DNA of 64,000 nt. Source: an uncultured Poribacteria bacterium (GTDB lineage: Bacteria > Poribacteria > WGA-4E > WGA-3G). Numbering within the stretch: the first letter of the stretch is position 1; each line of letters begins with the position of its first letter. The notes beneath the pieces were generated by a model. That model worked only from the letters and a program-made list of their open reading frames with translations. It had not been told where the DNA came from and did no database searches. This document shows positions 46,530 through 54,878 of the stretch, piece by piece. A program made the position numbers and the translations under genes. The stretch lies in NCBI GenBank assembly GCA_951812525.1, contig OX638316.1:3652506-3716505 (forward strand). Reading direction: 5' to 3'.

Positions 46530-47141
46530 TTATCGGTCCACTTTCAAAGCACCCCATGTCGTCGTGGCTTTTCCACCCGGTTCGACAGGCGTCGTCGGCA
46601 GCGATCCAACAGTTTTTCGGAAATAGACATCGTCCTCAACATCGTTCGGACCCGCCCAGACCCAGTAGGCAGTTGAGTCAGGATCTTTCAAAATCTGACG
46701 CATCGTGTCTGCACCAAATCCCCAGATACCGCCACCGAATTGATCTAGCTGTGTCGCGTTATCCCACCCACTATCGTCAAAATCGGGTTGTTCCCATCCA
46801 TCGTCTCGGTCGGCGATCGGTGCTCCAGCATCTGCCTTCCAAGTATCATCAGAGGGGATATAGGTGTCGTCATCAAGGATAACATCAAACAGCGCACCAC
46901 CACGTCCAGCGTCACCCGGTTCGGCATCGTGAACGTAGACAGCGATGACGGCGTATCCGTCCGGCATATCAAATTCGGTGACGCTGGCTTCCTGCCAATT
47001 ACTGCCTTCTGCCACCTCTTCACCGTTGACGAAGCCTACCCAAGAGTTGTCTCCGTTGATACGAAGTGTTGCAGCCCAGAGGGTTGGGGCAACTAAGGTT
47101 AAAACTAATACGGAAATTGTTGCAATACTAAATTTTTTCAT
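46530..47141 (-). CDS. Secreted jelly-roll protein with WG-K tag, copy B
   Basis: A 203-residue protein starting at ATG 47141 (MKKFSIATISVLVLTLV) behind AGGAG; the in-frame extension upstream to 47348 overlaps the gene before it and is rejected. Signal peptide cleaved near LWAA. The body (INGDNSWVGFVNGEEV, IAVYVHDAEPGDAGRGG, GWEQPDFDDSGW, WVWAGPNDVEDDVYFRK) resembles a galactose-binding-like or rhamnosidase N-terminal beta sandwich. It ends in GGKATTTWGALKVDR. It is a paralogue of the gene directly upstream. Confidence 0.78.
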   Translation of the reverse strand: MKKFSIATISVLVLTLVAPTLWAATLRINGDNSWVGFVNGEEVAEGSNWQEASVTEFDMPDGYAVIAVYVHDAEPGDAGRGGALFDVILDDDTYIPSDDTWKADAGAPIADRDDGWEQPDFDDSGWDNATQLDQFGGGIWGFGADTMRQILKDPDSTAYWVWAGPNDVEDDVYFRKTVGSLPTTPVEPGGKATTTWGALKVDR

Positions 47142-47196
47142 GTTCTTCTCCTGATAGCGGATCAAAAACCGCTGGTATAGCCATCGCACGCGGAAA

Positions 47197-47829
47197 TTAC
47201 TTGATTTCTCTCTTAATACGTGCCCATGTGGTGGCAAGTTTATCTTCAGGCTCAACAGAGAGTGAACCGATAGTGTATCGGAAATAGATGTCGTCTTCGA
47301 CATCGTTGGGACCGCACCACACCCAATGCGCTTCACAATCCGGGTCATTGAGAATTGCGCGCATTATTGCGGCACCGAATCCCCATATACCTGCCCCGAA
47401 TTGTTCATAAATTTCGAGTTGATCTTCCCAATCACTGTCGTCGAAGTTAACCTCCATCCAATCATCTTTACGATCGCCGATTGGGTCCCCTGTGTCACAC
47501 CGCCAACCCTCTTCACCTGTTCCGATGTAATCGGGTTTATCGTTGAGGATAATATCGGCGAGAAAACCGCCTCTACCCGCAGCACCGGGTTCAGCATCGT
47601 GGACATAGATAGCAATCTGTGCAAAACCTTTGTCCAGGTCAAATTCGGTAACAGTCGGCTGTTGCCAATTGCCGTGCGCGGCGACCTCTTCACCATTAAT
47701 GAACGCAACCCAAGAGTTATCACCACTGATACGCAGTGTGCCTTTTGTTGGCGCAGCATTGACCGTTTGCAGCAGCATCCCACTCAGGAAAAGCGTAAGT
47801 GTCAAATAGAAAATTACCTTGGTTTTCAT
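47197..47829 (-). CDS. Secreted jelly-roll protein with WG-K tag, copy A
   Basis: A 210-residue protein with a signal peptide (cleavage near VNAAP), a beta-sandwich body (ISGDNSWVAFINGEEV, IAIYVHDAEPGAAGRGG, WVWCGPNDVEDDIYFR), and the C-terminal tag DKLATTWARIK. It is a tandem paralogue of 46530-47141, with many identical stretches but clear divergence. Two additional cysteines in copy A (WRCDTG, WVWCG) are not in copy B. GGAGG lies 5 bases before the ATG. The sugar-binding role is inferred from the fold resemblance only. Confidence 0.78.
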   Translation of the reverse strand: MKTKVIFYLTLTLFLSGMLLQTVNAAPTKGTLRISGDNSWVAFINGEEVAAHGNWQQPTVTEFDLDKGFAQIAIYVHDAEPGAAGRGGFLADIILNDKPDYIGTGEEGWRCDTGDPIGDRKDDWMEVNFDDSDWEDQLEIYEQFGAGIWGFGAAIMRAILNDPDCEAHWVWCGPNDVEDDIYFRYTIGSLSVEPEDKLATTWARIKREIK

Positions 47830-48061
47830 AAATACCTCCGTAAATGCACGATTAGAACGTGCTTAATTATAACGTAAGTTCGATACAAAGGACCTGTACC
47901 GCAAACTGTTAGTTTGCGGGGTCTGGACACAATCTAACAGATTGTGCTACAAAGAATTTGCGCCTTAGGCATCTTATAAACTAAAGCTTTGATTGTTACC
48001 GTTGCAATTAAATATTTTATGTGCTCCCTTCAAGTATATGTTACAGCATATAACATGCCGA

Positions 48062-48967
48062 TTATTTTGTCTGTGTGTTTGATTCAAGTGCTAACCGTCC
48101 AGTGAGATCCGCCACGAACTGATAAGCGACGCGTCCGGAACGTCCACTTGAAGATGCCTCCCACTCCAATGCTGCACGATATAACGCATCTGTCGGAACA
48201 GAAAGCCCGTGTTTCTCCGCATAATGAGAAACAATCTGTAAGTAAGTGTCTTGTGAAATCCGTTGGAAAGAGAGGCGTAGCCCAAATCGATCGCTTAAGG
48301 AGACCTTCTCTTCTGTCGCTTCGCGCGGGTATAATTCATCTTCCTCATTCTGTGGATACCGGTTATCGCGAACCTGTCGAGGCATCAGGTGTCGGCGATT
48401 TGAGGTAGCATAAATGAGGACGTTGTCTGGGCAATCAGAGATTCCACCTTCTAACATCGCTTTCAACTCGCGATACTCCGGTTCATCTTCGTTAAAGGCG
48501 AGGTCGTCGCAGAAAAGGATGTAGCGTTCCGGACGCTCCCATAGTACCTCGGCAATCTCCTGTAGATGTACAAGTCCCTCTTTACTGACACCAATCAACC
48601 GAAGCCCATCATCAGCATAGCGCGCCAGCATACCCTTCACAAGTGAAGATTTACCAGTGCCACGATCACCCCATAATAGGACGTGATTAGCAGGTAAACC
48701 CTGTAGGAACTGCCGTGTATTCCTATCGAGTTCCGTAGACTGTCGCTCTATCCCGATCAAATCCGATAAACCTACCAAATTTGGATGTTTGACGGGAATT
48801 AGATACCCTGATCCATTCTGTGCGCGCCATCGAAAAGCAATATAGTCGTCAAGTGCTACATTCGGCAATTGCCCTTGGAGCGCACCTAAGTGAGTTAGCA
48901 GCGTGTCCGCTTTCTCAAGCAGTTGTATGAAAAGTTCTTCCTGATTCCGCGTTTTTTCAGACATCAT
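48062..48967 (-). CDS. AAA+ ATPase, DUF815 family
   Basis: A 301-residue protein with the full DUF815 pattern: LIGIERQ at about 92, Walker A in LLWGDRGTGKSS near 115-126, Walker B ILFCDDLAF near 173, the sensor-1 segment IYATSNRRHLMP, and DRFGLRLSF. DUF815 proteins are predicted AAA+ chaperone-like ATPases of unknown substrate. It is not linked to the neighbouring HAD gene by overlap (19-base gap). Cytoplasmic. Confidence 0.93.
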   Translation of the reverse strand: MMSEKTRNQEELFIQLLEKADTLLTHLGALQGQLPNVALDDYIAFRWRAQNGSGYLIPVKHPNLVGLSDLIGIERQSTELDRNTRQFLQGLPANHVLLWGDRGTGKSSLVKGMLARYADDGLRLIGVSKEGLVHLQEIAEVLWERPERYILFCDDLAFNEDEPEYRELKAMLEGGISDCPDNVLIYATSNRRHLMPRQVRDNRYPQNEEDELYPREATEEKVSLSDRFGLRLSFQRISQDTYLQIVSHYAEKHGLSVPTDALYRAALEWEASSSGRSGRVAYQFVADLTGRLALESNTQTK

Positions 48968-48986
48968 TTAACACCGCACGTCCCCT

Positions 48987-49667
48987 TCAAGACGCTCTCA
49001 ATCTTTTTACCGGCTCTAAATCCAATAATCCGAGGACATCTTCGAGAATGGCATAAACATCATAATCCTCGAAAGCTGCGCGTGGCGTAACACCCGACAG
49101 CGCAGCAATAAACGCAATACCAGCACGCCGCGCCGTTTCAGCGTCAGTCTTGCTGTCTCCCACGTAGATGCAATGTTCGGGAGCAGAATTCGTTTGGGCA
49201 ACCGCCAGGAATAAGCCTTCAGGATTCGGTTTATACGGAGCGTCCCCACCACCGACGATAGCATCAAACGCTTCTAACAGACCTTCTCGCGCAAGAATCG
49301 GTTGGATGTAACGGCGACGTTTCTGAGAGACGATAGCCAATTGAATATCCAGTTCCCGCAACGCCTTCACCGTTTCTGGCACACCCGGATAGAACTCCGC
49401 TAACGCAACCATTGTCTCATCAGCACGTTGATAAAACAGTCGCGTAAATTCCTCGACATCCTTGTTATGCGCTTCTCCTGCTAATGTCGGCAGTATGTCC
49501 GGTAGCGATAAACCAATGGTCTGCCGAATCTCGGCATCGGAAGCGAGCGGTAAACCCAGTTGGTCAAACGCGAAATTGACACCGTCAATAGTTCCACCCG
49601 CAGAATCTACCAACGTATAGTCAAAGTCGAATATGATCGTCTGGACAGGCAGCTTCAATTCACTCAA
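48987..49667 (-). CDS. HAD-superfamily phosphatase (phosphoglycolate phosphatase-like)
   Basis: A 226-residue HAD IA enzyme. Motif I is FDFDYTLVDS at about 13-22; motif II gives the Ser/Thr near VSQKRRR; motif III gives the Lys in YKPNPEG; motif IV is YVGDSKTDAETARRAG. The helical cap domain lies between motifs I and II, as in phosphoglycolate phosphatase and pyrophosphatase PpaX. Its start overlaps the stop of the Ldh-type gene by 4 bases (49664-49667), so the pair is coupled. The substrate is not resolved. Confidence 0.9.
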   Translation of the reverse strand: MSELKLPVQTIIFDFDYTLVDSAGGTIDGVNFAFDQLGLPLASDAEIRQTIGLSLPDILPTLAGEAHNKDVEEFTRLFYQRADETMVALAEFYPGVPETVKALRELDIQLAIVSQKRRRYIQPILAREGLLEAFDAIVGGGDAPYKPNPEGLFLAVAQTNSAPEHCIYVGDSKTDAETARRAGIAFIAALSGVTPRAAFEDYDVYAILEDVLGLLDLEPVKRLRAS

Positions 49668-50716
49668 TACTCAAGTTCGGATATCCCGACCTCCGCTGCT
49701 GTCTCTTGAATCTGTCGCCAGGTTTCGTCATCAATAGGAATACCTTCGCTCAGGCGACGTTCCGTTTGGCGTGCCTCGATTTCACCGGGTGTCAAAATCT
49801 CGTCGAATCCGGGGGCGGTTGGCGAGGCTTTCACATGCGAAACGAGTCCCTCAACGTGTTCGTAAAAATCGTCAAGCGATGTGAAATTAGCAATATCCAA
49901 CGCAATCATCAGCACACCGTTCTGGAGACGCGTGTTTCCAGAACCGCTACAGCCTGCTCCGGACAACGCGCCCCCCAAAATGTCAATCATCAGACCGAGG
50001 GCGTACCCTTTGTGCCCAACAATCCCGCCGAGCGGCAACAAAGTACCCGGTGGAGATTCCATCAAGTCCTGTGGGTTCGTCGTCGGTTCACCCTCACTAT
50101 TCGTAATCCAGCCGAGTGGCACAGATTCCCCTCGATTAATCGCAACGCGAATCTTGCCCTGTGCGACAACGCTGCTCGTAATGTCAAGCAGCATAGGGTG
50201 TCCCTCGCGTGTGGGTGTCGCAATTGCGATCGGATTTGTGGCGAGTCGTCCATCTCTGCCACCGAACGGGGCGACGTAAAGCGCAGTACCACCAGCGTTC
50301 ACCATCGTGATACCGACCATACCTGCTTCCGCTGCCATCAACGGATAACTTCCGATACGTCCGATATGGTTACAGTTGTAAACACTGATTGCACTGATTG
50401 TGCTTGACTTTGCTTTCTCGATCGCCAGCGACATCGCCTTCTGTGCGATGACATGCCCGAACCCCCAATTTCCATTGATGAGGGCATGCGAAGGCGATTC
50501 ACGTTCAATCTCCAGCGGTGCACCGGGTTGAATTAACCCGGAGTCGATGAGACCAATATACTGTGGGATACGGAGAACGCCGTGAGAATCATGTCCGGCT
50601 AGGTTGGAAGCGACGAGGAGTTCTCCGATAATCGCTGCCTCGTCGCTTGGAACACCTCCGGCTTCAAAAATGTCAGTTGTGATTTTCTGTAATTGGTTCT
50701 GCGTGAAATTTGGCAT
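49664..50716 (-). CDS. Malate/L-lactate (Ldh/YlbC-type) dehydrogenase family protein
   Basis: A 350-residue NAD(P)-dependent 2-hydroxyacid dehydrogenase of the Ldh family, unrelated in fold to Rossmann lactate dehydrogenase. Present are DSHGVLRIPQY near residue 40-50, NCNHIGRIGSY near residue 118, and MVNAGGTALYVAPFGGRDGRLATNP, with conserved His and Arg residues. Family members oxidise L-malate, ureidoglycolate, 2,3-diketogulonate or sulfolactate. It is co-translated with the phosphatase downstream. The substrate is unknown. Confidence 0.92.
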   Translation of the reverse strand: MPNFTQNQLQKITTDIFEAGGVPSDEAAIIGELLVASNLAGHDSHGVLRIPQYIGLIDSGLIQPGAPLEIERESPSHALINGNWGFGHVIAQKAMSLAIEKAKSSTISAISVYNCNHIGRIGSYPLMAAEAGMVGITMVNAGGTALYVAPFGGRDGRLATNPIAIATPTREGHPMLLDITSSVVAQGKIRVAINRGESVPLGWITNSEGEPTTNPQDLMESPPGTLLPLGGIVGHKGYALGLMIDILGGALSGAGCSGSGNTRLQNGVLMIALDIANFTSLDDFYEHVEGLVSHVKASPTAPGFDEILTPGEIEARQTERRLSEGIPIDDETWRQIQETAAEVGISELEY

Positions 50717-50766
50717 ATACTTTCCGGCTTTCTAGGCAGTGTATAGGAAGGTCGTGCTGGTCCCGC

Positions 50767-51555
50767 TTACGATGCTATGTCAAACAACGATGGGAAGTGA
50801 CGATACGGGTCGGCAGGTTCACGGAAGAGAATCTTTTGACGCTCTGTTAACTCGATGCCCTCCGGTTGTGCGACACGATCCCCTTTCCATGCGATGTGTG
50901 AGACACAATACTTATACAACAGAGACCGGCGTTCATGCTTCCCATTCCACGCCGCTGTGCCGTGCGTCAGTGCCTCGGTGAATAGGATCGCTGAACCTGC
51001 AGGAGCATTCGGAATAATGACAGCAGGGGAATCTTCAGGTGCCTTGGCTATCTGTCGTGGCAGCTTAAAATTGCCCTTGTGACTGCCGGGGATACAGCAA
51101 AACCCACCGTGTTCGGGTCCGGTGTCAGCGAGATTAAATGTCACAACAACGAATCCATTAAGAATTTGATTATCCCGGAAAGGATAATACTCCCCGGGGT
51201 TCGCTTTAGCTGTTGGAGAGGTAGCACCGTAGTCGGCATGCAGAGCACCGCGCCGCATTCCTTCCCGCATATACATCCCATAAATTCGATCCAGCCGGAA
51301 ACAGTCACCTAAGCGAAATTGAAGTATCGGCATAATCTTGGGATGGTCAAGTAAATCGCAAAACAGTTTTCCCCACTGCAGAAAACCGGGACCGGCAGGT
51401 GCGCTTCCAAATCGTTGGACCTTTCCGGGAGTGGGGAGTTGTTGATCGTCAATGTGTTGGTTGAGTGTTGCAACCTCTTCTGGGCTTAATACATTTTCGA
51501 TAACAAGGTAGCCTTGCACGTCAAAGAGGTACTGTTCCAACTGTAAATCACTCAT
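50767..51555 (-). CDS. Phytanoyl-CoA dioxygenase (PhyH) family protein
   Basis: A 262-residue Fe(II)/2-oxoglutarate-dependent oxygenase. The iron triad is present: His and Asp in ALHADYGA, and the distal His in LTHGTAAW, with Arg in KHERRSLLY expected to hold 2-oxoglutarate. The PhyH family hydroxylates a wide range of substrates, so the CoA name should not be taken literally. A second member is at 59817. The start is behind GAGGGTAGGC. Cytoplasmic. Confidence 0.9.
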   Translation of the reverse strand: MSDLQLEQYLFDVQGYLVIENVLSPEEVATLNQHIDDQQLPTPGKVQRFGSAPAGPGFLQWGKLFCDLLDHPKIMPILQFRLGDCFRLDRIYGMYMREGMRRGALHADYGATSPTAKANPGEYYPFRDNQILNGFVVVTFNLADTGPEHGGFCCIPGSHKGNFKLPRQIAKAPEDSPAVIIPNAPAGSAILFTEALTHGTAAWNGKHERRSLLYKYCVSHIAWKGDRVAQPEGIELTERQKILFREPADPYRHFPSLFDIAS

Positions 51556-51678
51556 TGCCTACCCTCCTGTTATCCACAGGTTTCAAGCTTAATTGTGAGA
51601 TCGTTTCGATAAAACCTAATAATAAATTTAGCACATTTGAAGGGGTAGTGTCAAACAAATTATCATTTGACCCTCATC

Positions 51679-51703
51679 TGTAGGAGCGATTTTCCATGGC
51701 GAC
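51679..51703. repeat. TGTAGGAGCGATTTTCC-type repeat
   Basis: A short copy of the TGTAGGAG family between the dioxygenase and aldo/keto reductase genes; an ACTGCTGACCGCTGAT-type copy follows at about 51715-51740. Confidence 0.55.
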
Positions 51704-51749
51704 CTCTTCCTTGACTGCTGACCGCTGATAGCTGACCGCCATTTTGACA

Positions 51750-51778
51750 TTGACTTGACGCAAAATCTACTGTAAACT
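51750..51778 (+). promoter_or_regulatory. Probable promoter for the aldo/keto reductase
   Basis: TTGACT at 51750-51755 and TAAACT at 51773-51778 are 17 bases apart, 50 bases before the ATG. An overlapping TTGACG at 51755 makes the -35 choice ambiguous. Confidence 0.5.
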
Positions 51779-51828
51779 CTGTTCTATCATCCTTATCAAC
51801 TTTGCTGAATTAACAAAAGGAGGGAGCC

Positions 51829-52815
51829 ATGGAAAAACGAATACTCGGTCGAACAGGACTTGAAGTGAGTGTTTTAGGAATGGGTGGACTCTTTGTTTCG
51901 ACAGCTGGCGGCAGAAACCGTGCTGACGGACGTAACGCTATCCGACGCGCGCTGGAACTCGGTGTCAACTATGTCGATACCGCACCGAACTATGCCGACA
52001 GTGAAGAGGTCGTTGGAGAAGCCTTGGATGGTGTGCCACAACCGCACATTCTTTCTACGAAAATCGGTGGAAGACCGCAACCCTTTGATCCAAAAGATAA
52101 ACAACTTTTGCGTCAGTCAGTTGAAGAGAGTCTGCGCTTGCTGAAAAGGGACGTGATCGATGTTTTGATGGTGCATGAACCTGATCGTCCCGGACAATAC
52201 GATTGGTGGACGAGCCTTGATACATTTGATGGACCCGTCTGTGAGTTGTTAGCAGAACTCAAAGAGGAGGGAATTGTCCGTTTCACCGGATTAGGCGGTA
52301 CAACCGCACATCAACTGCCAAAAATCATGGCAACAGGTGTCTACGATGTCGTGCTGGCGGCACAAAACTATAGCCTGCTATGGCGTGAAGCCGCGATCTC
52401 TATTTTCCCAGAAGCGAAACGACAGAATATGGGCATTGTCATCGGTGCTCCCTTACAACAGGGAGCGTTGTCACGCCGACACGTTGAAATAGAGACAGGG
52501 GCATGGTGGCTTAGCCGTCCGCGTCAGGAACAGTTTAAAGCACTCTACCAATTTTTGGATGAAGTGGAACTTTCGCTGCCAGAGGCAGGTATCCGTACGG
52601 TTATATCCAATCCCGATATTTCTACCGTGTTGGTGGGAGCGAGGTCAGTAGAGGAGGTAGAACAGAATGTGCGTTCTGTTGAAGCAGGTCCGTTGCCTTC
52701 GGATGTGTTAGAACGGCTTCAGGAGATAGCAGATATGGTGCCGTTCCGACCCTTTGAGGAACCGCATAGTTTGGCATTCGGTAGGAAATACAGCGGTCCA
52801 GGGTACGCACGGTGA
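51829..52815 (+). CDS. Aldo/keto reductase (L-fucose/D-arabinose dehydrogenase-like)
   Basis: A 328-residue reductase. The catalytic tetrad is Asp and Tyr in YVDTAPNYADSE, Lys in LSTKIGG and His in LMVHEPD. The length and GARSVEEVEQNV C-terminal NADP-binding segment are complete. The LG-x-G-G-L-F start and the loops resemble galactose/fucose dehydrogenase-type members, which would fit the fuconate-dehydratase-like gene at 54879. This is an inference. It is behind AGGAGGGAGCC and its own promoter. Confidence 0.88.
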   Translation: MEKRILGRTGLEVSVLGMGGLFVSTAGGRNRADGRNAIRRALELGVNYVDTAPNYADSEEVVGEALDGVPQPHILSTKIGGRPQPFDPKDKQLLRQSVEESLRLLKRDVIDVLMVHEPDRPGQYDWWTSLDTFDGPVCELLAELKEEGIVRFTGLGGTTAHQLPKIMATGVYDVVLAAQNYSLLWREAAISIFPEAKRQNMGIVIGAPLQQGALSRRHVEIETGAWWLSRPRQEQFKALYQFLDEVELSLPEAGIRTVISNPDISTVLVGARSVEEVEQNVRSVEAGPLPSDVLERLQEIADMVPFRPFEEPHSLAFGRKYSGPGYAR

Positions 52816-52830
52816 GATGCAAAAAAGAGA

Positions 52831-52851
52831 GGCGCGCTCAGAAAGCGCGCC
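52831..52851 (-). terminator. GC-rich hairpin terminator between convergent genes
   Basis: GGCGCGCT pairs with AGCGCGCC around a 5-base loop. An A run on the forward strand (52821-52826) becomes a T run after the hairpin for the reverse gene at 52877; it may serve both convergent genes. A similar hairpin is at 58108. Confidence 0.75.
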
Positions 52852-52876
52852 CACAAGAAAAAACAACTGAGAGGTA

Positions 52877-53647
52877 CTATTGGTTGATGTAATCTGAGCG
52901 TAACTCAAATGTATGCAGTATCCAGCTGTCTGCTTGGACATCAAGTTCATCTTCAATAGCCATTATTTCTTCCAGTGCCTCATAAGCCTCGACATCTTCT
53001 TGGGCGGCAAATTCCAACGCAACGAGCCGATGTGGAGATTCACCGTTGTAGTTGTCGTAAGAGGATACGGCTTTTATCTGAGGTGGTCCGACCAATGCTT
53101 CAGAAATAGAAGCGACCCATTCCAGATATGCGTCTTTTCCACCCAGCGGATAGTTAACAAAAATAACGCCTTTAATTGGCCAATCGTCTGCCTCGGTTTT
53201 CGCGTAGTCAGAACGCTCAATAAATGTGTGTGCGCTCACTTGTGTCGCATGGTTAGGAAGGTCTTCAAAGACGCCAGCTATCTCTGGACGATTCATGTAA
53301 GCCATCGCATCAACGAAACTGTTAAATTCAAACTGAACAAACCGATTTGGGCTTATATCCGCTTCAACATTGTCGTATGACCTGATCCGATTAACCTCTG
53401 CAGGAGCTGTCAATGTTGGCGCAACGGATGCGATCCACGTAAGATAAATATCTTTTTCACCCTCTGGATAATCGACTAACCAGACTAAACTCACTGGAGC
53501 CGCCATCATGTCAGTCATAGTCTCATCCATGGTGGCATCTGCTATCGGCATGTTATCCATTGCTGTTCTTTGTGCTCTGTCGCAACCGGCGAAGGCAACA
53601 AGCGCGATGAGAATTATCAAGGATAGGTTTACTAATCTCAAAATCAT
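52877..53647 (-). CDS. Lipoprotein with two tandem dimeric alpha-beta-barrel-like domains
   Basis: A 256-residue protein with lipobox LVAFAGC, Cys at about 22, followed by a Met/Asp-rich linker. Two homologous halves follow: one begins LVWLVDYPEGEKDIYLTWI and has IRSYDN and FVQFEF; the other begins VIFVNYPLGGKDAYLEWV and has VSSYDN and LVALEF. The pattern is like ABM/EthD-type dimeric alpha-beta barrels joined into one chain. Such domains bind small ligands or haem; no ligand residues are identified. Likely anchored in a membrane facing the periplasm. Confidence 0.75.
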   Translation of the reverse strand: MILRLVNLSLIILIALVAFAGCDRAQRTAMDNMPIADATMDETMTDMMAAPVSLVWLVDYPEGEKDIYLTWIASVAPTLTAPAEVNRIRSYDNVEADISPNRFVQFEFNSFVDAMAYMNRPEIAGVFEDLPNHATQVSAHTFIERSDYAKTEADDWPIKGVIFVNYPLGGKDAYLEWVASISEALVGPPQIKAVSSYDNYNGESPHRLVALEFAAQEDVEAYEALEEIMAIEDELDVQADSWILHTFELRSDYINQ

Positions 53648-53785
53648 TATAAATCTCCTTTCGTAAAAAAATGAATAGGACTTATGAAAAAATCGTCCTG
53701 TACGTCCTATTTATTACGTTTAAGTGCTTTTCTAAGCATAGCACATTGTCTTGTAGAATGCAATTTTTTATAGTGCGGGGAGCCG

Positions 53786-54328
53786 TCACGGCTTCCAAAT
53801 CGCTTCCGGAGCGTTCGCGCGAAAATTCACTGTGCGAGCAAGAACAAACAGGAGATCTGAAAGCCTGTTTAAGCTCCGGATTATTTCTGTATTCATATCT
53901 GTCTCGTGTGAGAGTCGAACGACACACCGTTCACTTCGGCGGCATACGACCCGCGCGATATGTAAAATAGCACCAGCGGGACATCCGCCGGGTAGTATAA
54001 AGTTCTTTAGAGGTGGAGGTTCCTCAGAAAGCGCGTCTATCGCGGTCTCCATCTCTGTCGTGAAGTCCCCTGATATTCGCATTTCTGAGGCTTTTGCGTG
54101 TGTTGCTGGTGTTGCCAAATCCGTCCCAACTGCAAAAAGGTGATTTTGGACCCGTGCCATTAGATCGGAAAGGTCGGGGTCGTCAATCAGCGTCTGCGCA
54201 TAACCGATGTAAGCGTTCAGTTCGTCGACAGTGCCGATTGCCTCAAATTGTAGCGCATCTTTCCCTAACCGTGTTCCACCGTACAGCGCGGTTTCTCCAA
54301 AATCACCAAATTTCGTATAGATTTTCAT
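53786..54328 (-). CDS. Cob(I)yrinic acid a,c-diamide adenosyltransferase (PduO-type)
   Basis: A 180-residue ATP:cob(I)alamin adenosyltransferase. The N-terminal ATP-binding segment IYTKFGDFGETALYGG and the GTVDELNAYIG motif, plus the C-terminal ARVVCRRSERCVVRL and RSLNRLSDLLFVLAR, are typical. It makes adenosylcobalamin for B12-dependent enzymes such as diol dehydratase or methylmalonyl-CoA mutase; none is in this window. A -10 box TATAAT at 54342-54337 lies only 8 bases from the ATG, so the mRNA may be leaderless. Confidence 0.94.
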   Translation of the reverse strand: MKIYTKFGDFGETALYGGTRLGKDALQFEAIGTVDELNAYIGYAQTLIDDPDLSDLMARVQNHLFAVGTDLATPATHAKASEMRISGDFTTEMETAIDALSEEPPPLKNFILPGGCPAGAILHIARVVCRRSERCVVRLSHETDMNTEIIRSLNRLSDLLFVLARTVNFRANAPEAIWKP

Positions 54329-54504
54329 ATCTATATATTATACCAAACGTTGCGACTAAAACTTCATATCGGGTTATCAATAATAGTATAATTAACAGGA
54401 ATTAGTCGCAACAAATATTATTATACCATCTGGACCTGCATAAAACGAATTATTTATACAAAGAATGAACTATATAACGCAAGTTGCTACCTTTGTAGCA
54501 CAAT

Positions 54505-54648
54505 CTGTATGAAGATTAAGAATTTAATTCGGTAATTTTTTCGGATGCCCCAACTTGTTGGGGACGCGAGTCAGCAAAACATTCCCGAACAAGTTCGGGC
54601 ATCCAGGTGTTCAGATATTACCGAAATATTTATTGAAACTTCATACAG
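54505..54648. repeat. Nested palindromic MITE-like element
   Basis: The 32-base arms 54505-54536 and 54617-54648 are inverted copies, matching at about 25 of 32 positions, with perfect ends (CTGTATGAAG and TCGGTAAT). Inside are two hairpins, CCCCAACTTGTTGGGG (from about 54548) and CCCGAACAAGTTCGGG (from about 54584), in mutually inverted GGATGCCC contexts. The whole has a palindrome-in-palindrome layout, without coding potential. A further inverted pair, TTGCGACTAA at about 54350 and TTAGTCGCAA at about 54400, lies just outside. It occupies most of a 550-base non-coding gap; the remainder is AT-rich without a recognised gene. Confidence 0.65.
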
Positions 54649-54878
54649 TTTGCGGCACGAAAACGCTGTGAATAATGAACCAGCTAGTGTGATTGACAAT
54701 AAACTCGAAATCCCCCATAATGGGTGCAACAATGCGTGTGTTAAGAACGAAGTTTTTACGTTAAACCCCGAATTATCCCGTGGCAAATGTCTTTCTTTCT
54801 CGCTTGCTTTCTGTTGAATCAGGATACATTGCGATTTCGGATATTATATACATTGTGAAAAAAGGAATCAAGCCAAAT

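Noticed and set aside
47141-47348. In-frame N-terminal extension of the jelly-roll protein copy B
   Set aside because: The extension runs into the neighbouring gene; a signal peptide and AGGAG site mark ATG 47141 as the start.
54780-54878. In-frame N-terminal extension of the fuconate-dehydratase-like protein
   Set aside because: The residues come from AT-rich non-coding sequence, and the normal family start is at 54879.
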